27,747 nucleotides of DNA from an uncultured Collinsella sp. (GTDB lineage: Bacteria; Actinomycetota; Coriobacteriia; Coriobacteriales; Coriobacteriaceae): assembly GCA_902465015.1 (NCBI GenBank), contig CABQLK010000026.1:1-27747 (forward strand), given 5' to 3'. The notes under the pieces were generated by a model. It searched no databases, was not told where the DNA came from, and saw nothing but the letters and a program-made list of their open reading frames with translations. A program made the position numbers and the translations under genes. Positions 24,249 to 27,747 of the stretch are shown piece after piece; the first letter of the stretch is position 1, and each line of letters begins with the position of its first letter.

Positions 24249-27026
24249 ATGATTCTCAACGGACCGGGGATTAGTTACACCGAGCCCGACATCGGTTCGG
24301 AGTTCGTGCCGCCGCTGCCGGAGCATCCGCGCGAGGCCATCGTCAAGCTATGCGAGCACTGCACCAACCGTCTGCTGCATCGCGATGAGCTGCTGGGCTA
24401 CGAGTACTGGTCGTTTGCCGAGGCCGCGACTGACGAGCAGGCCGAAGTGCTCTGCAAGATGAAGATGCGCCGTCCCTATACGCTGCCCGAGATGGTCAAG
24501 CTCACCGGCATGCCCGAAGCCGATATCGAGAAGATGCTCGACGACATGAGCTACACGGGTCTGCTCGAGTACAACTGGGAAAACCCCGAGCGCGCCAAGC
24601 AGTGGGTGCTGCCCATGCTGGTGCCGGGTTCCGCCGAGTTCCTCAACATGCGCGTGAGCCAGCTCGAGGAGCACCCGGTCTATGCCAAGTTCTTTGAGCA
24701 GGCGTCCAAGGGGCCGCTGTCCAAGGCCACGCCGATGGTGCCGCCCGGAGGCGCCGGTATCGGCATGCATGTCATTCCGGTCGAGAAGGCTATCGACGCC
24801 GCGAGCACCTCGGTGCCGATCGAGCATATCGAGCATTGGCTCGACAAATACGATGGCAAATATGCCGCTAGCACCTGTAGCTGCCGCGCGAGCCGTCGCG
24901 TGATGGGTGAGGGCTGCGCCGACGACCCCGCCGATTGGTGCATCGCCGTGGGCGATATGGCCGATTACGTGGTCGAGACCGATCGCGGCCATTACGTGAC
25001 ACGCGAGGAGGTCTACGACATCCTGCGCCAGGCCGAGGACAACGGCTTTGTGCACCAGATCACCAATATCGACGGCGAGAACAAGATCTTCGCCATCTGC
25101 AACTGCAACGTCAACGTGTGCTACGCCCTGCGCACCTCGCAGCTGTTCAACACGCCCAACCTGTCGCGCTCGGCCTATGTCGCCAAGGTCGAGAAGGACA
25201 AGTGCGTGGCCTGCGGTCGCTGCGTTGAGGTGTGTCCGGCCGGCGCCGCCAAACTGGGCCAGAAGCTCTGCAGCAAAAAGGCCGGCGGACAGGTGCCCGA
25301 GTATCCGCGCCAGGAGCTGCCCGATGCCACCAAGTGGGACCACACCAAGTGGTCGCCCAACTACCGCAACGACAACCGTATCGAGACGCATGAGTCCGGC
25401 ACCGCTCCCTGCAAGACGGCCTGCCCCGCGCACGTTGCCGTTCAGGGCTATTTGAAGCTCGCGGCTCAGGGTCGCTATGACGAGGCACTGGCGCTCATCA
25501 AGCGTGAGAACCCGCTGCCCGCCATCTGCGGCCGCGTGTGCAACCGCCGCTGCGAGGATGCCTGCACTCGCGGCCGTGTGGACGCCGCCGTGGCTATCGA
25601 CGAGGTCAAGAAGTTTATCGCTCAGCGCGATCTGGATGCCGCGACCCGCTATGTCCCACCTGTGGTGACCCCAACGCGTGCCGGCGGCTTCGACCAGAAG
25701 ATCGCCATCGTCGGCGCCGGTCCGGCCGGTCTGTCCTGCGCCTTCTATCTGGCCGAGAAGGGCTACAAGCCCGTCGTGTTCGAGAAGAACGAGCACCCGG
25801 GCGGCATGCTTACCTACGGCATTCCCAGCTTTAAGCTGCAGAAGGATGTTATCGAGGCCGAGGTCGAGGTCATTCGCCTGATGGGTGCCGAGTTCCGCTA
25901 TGGCGTGGAAGTCGGTCGCGACGTGACGCTCGACGAGCTGCGCGCGCAGGGCTTTAAGGCCTTCTACGTTGCCATTGGCTGCCAGGGCGGCCGCCTTGCC
26001 GGCATTCCGGGCGAGGATGCCGAGGACGTGACCGTGGCCGTCGACTTCCTTCGCGAGGTTAACAGCGGCAAGATCGATACCCTGTCCGGCCGCACCATTG
26101 TGGTGGGCGGCGGCAACGTGGCCATCGACGTTGCCCGCAACGCCTGCCGTCTGGGTTCCGAGCACGTTGAGATGTTCTGCCTGGAGAGCGAGGCTCAGAT
26201 GCCCGCCAGCGAGGAGGAGCGTCGCGAGGCCATTGAGGACGGTGCGCACATCAGCTGCGGTTGGGGCCCCAAGGAGGTCCATCTGGACGAGGCCGGTCGT
26301 GTGTGCGGTATCACCTTCAAGCGCTGCACGCGTGTCTTTGACGACGAGGGCCGTTTTGCGCCCGAGTACGACGAGAACGATCTGCGCCGTGTCGATGCCG
26401 ACCGTGTCGTCATGTCGATTGGCCAGTCCATTGTGTGGGGCGACCTGCTGGCTGGCTCCAAGGTGGAGCTTGGCCGCGGCCAGGGTGCCCTTGCCGATCC
26501 CCAGACCTATCAGACCGCTGAGCCCGACATCTTTGTGGGCGGCGATGTCTATACCGGTCCGAGCTTTGCCATCGATGCCATCGCCGCCGGTCACGAGGCC
26601 GCGGTGTCCATCCATCGCTTTGTGCAGCCAGGCTCCACGCTCACCATCGGCCGCAACCAGCGCCACTACACCGCTCTCGACCGCGACGACGTTGTGCTCG
26701 AGAGCTACGACAAGGCGAGCCGCGAGGTTGCCCACGTGGACCGCGAACGCGAGAAGGCTGCGCCGTTTAGCGAGTATGTTGAGACCTTTACCGAGGAGCA
26801 GGTGCGCGCCGAGACCGCCCGCTGCCTGGGCTGCGGCGCCTCGATCGTCGACCCCAACAAGTGCATCGGCTGCGGCCTGTGCACCACCAAGTGCGCGTTT
26901 GACGCTATCCATCTGGATCGCGACCGCCCCGAGTGCTCCACGATGGTCAAATACGAGCAAAAGCTCCCAAGCCTTGGCAAGTATGCTCTAAAGCGTGCCA
27001 TCAAGATTAAATTTGGTCGTAAATAG
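24249..27026 (+). CDS. Multi-cluster Fe-S FAD/NAD(P)-dependent oxidoreductase (GltD/NfnB-like core)
   Basis: A 925-residue flavoprotein. Residues 1-310 form an unusual N-terminal region: C35/C38, a helix-turn-helix-like stretch 72-106, then C210-x-C212, C223, C231, and C284-x-C286, C291 as possible cluster ligands. A 2[4Fe-4S]-type motif CVACGRCVEVCP lies at 319-330. Residues 385-460 are the Fer4_20 domain of GltD and dihydropyrimidine dehydrogenase (C427, C431, C435, C439). FAD motif GAGPAG at 489-494, NAD(P) motif GGGNVA at 620-625. A C-terminal ferredoxin domain carries C859, C862, C872, C875, C878, C882. Such enzymes link NAD(P)H to ferredoxin-level electrons or a dedicated substrate. ATG 24249 follows GAGAAGGG. 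Divergent from tetR; substrate unknown. Confidence 0.88.
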   Translation: MILNGPGISYTEPDIGSEFVPPLPEHPREAIVKLCEHCTNRLLHRDELLGYEYWSFAEAATDEQAEVLCKMKMRRPYTLPEMVKLTGMPEADIEKMLDDMSYTGLLEYNWENPERAKQWVLPMLVPGSAEFLNMRVSQLEEHPVYAKFFEQASKGPLSKATPMVPPGGAGIGMHVIPVEKAIDAASTSVPIEHIEHWLDKYDGKYAASTCSCRASRRVMGEGCADDPADWCIAVGDMADYVVETDRGHYVTREEVYDILRQAEDNGFVHQITNIDGENKIFAICNCNVNVCYALRTSQLFNTPNLSRSAYVAKVEKDKCVACGRCVEVCPAGAAKLGQKLCSKKAGGQVPEYPRQELPDATKWDHTKWSPNYRNDNRIETHESGTAPCKTACPAHVAVQGYLKLAAQGRYDEALALIKRENPLPAICGRVCNRRCEDACTRGRVDAAVAIDEVKKFIAQRDLDAATRYVPPVVTPTRAGGFDQKIAIVGAGPAGLSCAFYLAEKGYKPVVFEKNEHPGGMLTYGIPSFKLQKDVIEAEVEVIRLMGAEFRYGVEVGRDVTLDELRAQGFKAFYVAIGCQGGRLAGIPGEDAEDVTVAVDFLREVNSGKIDTLSGRTIVVGGGNVAIDVARNACRLGSEHVEMFCLESEAQMPASEEERREAIEDGAHISCGWGPKEVHLDEAGRVCGITFKRCTRVFDDEGRFAPEYDENDLRRVDADRVVMSIGQSIVWGDLLAGSKVELGRGQGALADPQTYQTAEPDIFVGGDVYTGPSFAIDAIAAGHEAAVSIHRFVQPGSTLTIGRNQRHYTALDRDDVVLESYDKASREVAHVDREREKAAPFSEYVETFTEEQVRAETARCLGCGASIVDPNKCIGCGLCTTKCAFDAIHLDRDRPECSTMVKYEQKLPSLGKYALKRAIKIKFGRK

Positions 27027-27041
27027 GTAGCCATGGCGGGT

Positions 27042-27077
27042 AAGGGGACGGCGCAGACTAGATCTCGTCGTCCCCTT
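27042..27077 (+). repeat. Hairpin with GGGGAC arms between the flavoprotein gene and hypA
   Basis: AAGGGGACG (27042-27050) pairs perfectly with CGTCCCCTT (27069-27077) around an 18-nt loop, followed by GCTTTGAGTTT. It could act as a weak terminator for the flavoprotein gene. The GGGGAC stem links it to the palindrome family of this window. Confidence 0.6.
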
Positions 27078-27122
27078 GCTTTGAGTTTGCATCGAATCAA
27101 CCTCTGCAGAAAGGGTTTCGCC

Positions 27123-27551
27123 TTGCATGAATTGGGAATCGTGTATCACATCATTCGTGATGTTGAGAATGTGGCGCGCGCTCATGGCGTGCGTCGCGTT
27201 TTGAGCGTCACGCTGCTGCTGGGCGAGGTCTCGGGCGTCGTTCCCGACTTGCTGCTCGACGCTTGGCGCTGGGCGGCAGATAAAAAGCCCATCACCGAGG
27301 GTGCGGAGCTTATCGTGGAGCCCGTTGAGGCCGTGACACATTGCGAGGCGTGTGGCTGCGACTACGCGACGGTCGAGCACGGCAAGGCCTGTCCCCATTG
27401 CGGTAGCGGCGAGACCTATTTGCTGCAGGGCCAAGAGGTAATGATCAAACAGATCGAGACCCCCGAAGAGGATCCGGCAGGCGCTGCCCCCGACGGCCCT
27501 TCCGACGCGCCCGATGCCGTCGACGCCGCCAACCCACTCCACATCGTCTAG
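27123..27551 (+). CDS. hypA: Hydrogenase nickel-insertion protein HypA
   Basis: HypA delivers Ni(II), with HypB, to [NiFe]-hydrogenase precursors (or urease). The 142-residue protein begins MHELGIV, the invariant start whose H2 and E3 are nickel ligands; the start is a TTG at 27123 with GAAAGGG 7 nt upstream. An open frame from ATG 27033 would add 30 residues and bury the nickel motif, so it is rejected. The zinc finger is C74-x2-C77 and C90-x2-C93. The tail after residue 112 is an acidic, Pro/Ala-rich extension of about 30 residues not found in E. coli HypA. No hydrogenase structural gene is in the window; hypB and others may follow elsewhere. Confidence 0.93.
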   Translation: MHELGIVYHIIRDVENVARAHGVRRVLSVTLLLGEVSGVVPDLLLDAWRWAADKKPITEGAELIVEPVEAVTHCEACGCDYATVEHGKACPHCGSGETYLLQGQEVMIKQIETPEEDPAGAAPDGPSDAPDAVDAANPLHIV

Positions 27552-27561
27552 GATCCCCTAT

Positions 27562-27634
27562 AAGTTGCGGTGAAATAGTTCCTAAATCCAGCCTTCTGAC
27601 TCTTAAACAAGAACTATTTCACCGCAACTTTTTT
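27562..27634 (+). terminator. hypA terminator built on a 20-bp palindromic repeat
   Basis: AAGTTGCGGTGAAATAGTTC (27562-27581) is exactly complementary to 27611-27630 around a 29-nt loop, followed by TTTT (six T in a row at 27629-27634). It lies 10 bp after the hypA stop. The outer 16 bases are the same as in the element at 20505, so a repeat family member seems to serve as terminator. Confidence 0.8.
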
Positions 27635-27723
27635 GAGTAGTTTTGTTGAGCATAAGTCGTGCAAATAGTCAAGCCATGTCTGTTTAAACAAAATAGTGAC
27701 AGTACGAGCACATTCGCACTTGC

Positions 27724-27739
27724 TTAATATCGATATTAA
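27724..27739. promoter_or_regulatory. 16-bp perfect palindrome at the window edge
   Basis: TTAATATCGATATTAA is a complete two-fold palindrome in an AT-rich, gene-free stretch (27635-27747). It looks like an operator or promoter part of a gene beyond the window; nothing further can be said from here. Confidence 0.4.
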
Positions 27740-27747
27740 TGAACAGC

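Noticed and set aside
24348..26960. An open frame of 870 codons on the minus strand opposite the flavoprotein gene
   Set aside because: It is the antisense shadow of a GC-rich gene with strong codon bias; no family features and no ribosome site, while the plus strand has clear domains.
27033..27122. HypA start at ATG 27033
   Set aside because: It would put 30 residues before MHELGIV, whose second and third residues must be near the N-terminus to bind nickel; a hairpin also lies there.

Overview
The window looks like the chromosome of a Coriobacteriia actinobacterium, most probably Collinsella. It is GC-rich with actinobacterial codon use. It carries the actinobacterial heat-shock order dnaK-grpE-dnaJ-hspR, several LytTR, TetR and Fe-S flavoprotein genes typical of anaerobic gut bacteria, and intergenic spaces full of palindromic repeats. 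This assignment is inference from gene content and style; no rRNA or tRNA is present to confirm it.

Layout. 1-150 is the 3' end of a YARHG-domain gene. 328-3378 holds thioredoxin (minus), a UDG-like hypothetical protein (plus) and a LytTR response regulator plus GHKL histidine kinase pair (minus). 3586-7590 is a complete de novo NAD operon, nadA-nadB-nadC-niaR. It has a perfect 19-bp-arm palindrome over the promoter and a strong bidirectional terminator shared with a convergent 2[4Fe-4S] ferredoxin gene (7630-7815). 8039-8210 is a three-unit hairpin array. 8341-12882 is the heat-shock locus dnaK, grpE, dnaJ, hspR, with an internal terminator between grpE and dnaJ. 13217-15517 encodes an aconitase-family hydratase. 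15533-17370 is a repeat-rich zone with two paralogous blocks of about 345 bp around a membrane-anchored hypothetical gene. 17434-20254 is clpB, whose upstream region shares a motif with dnaK. 20307-22094 holds a tiny proline-rich protein and a large single-pass membrane protein. 22327-27026 is a TetR/DUF5692 membrane protein operon divergent from a 925-residue multi-cluster Fe-S flavoprotein, with two TTGAC-N5-GTCAA operators between them. 27123-27551 is hypA, followed by a long hairpin terminator.

How the genes work together. NadA, NadB and NadC make nicotinate mononucleotide from aspartate, and NiaR, encoded in the same operon, is the likely niacin-responsive repressor. DnaK, GrpE, DnaJ and ClpB form the refolding and disaggregation machine, with HspR as the likely repressor at both dnaK and clpB. 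The TetR, DUF5692 and flavoprotein module looks like a ligand-induced anaerobic redox unit of unknown substrate.

The least explained signal is the repeat content. There are hairpin units of fixed length at exact period (three of 55 nt every 80 nt, twice; three of 48 nt every 62 nt), a 4 x 27-bp tandem array, and a family of palindromes sharing a GGGAC core with interchangeable arms. Within the 55-nt units most substitutions keep G-U or A-U pairing, which argues for a structured RNA.
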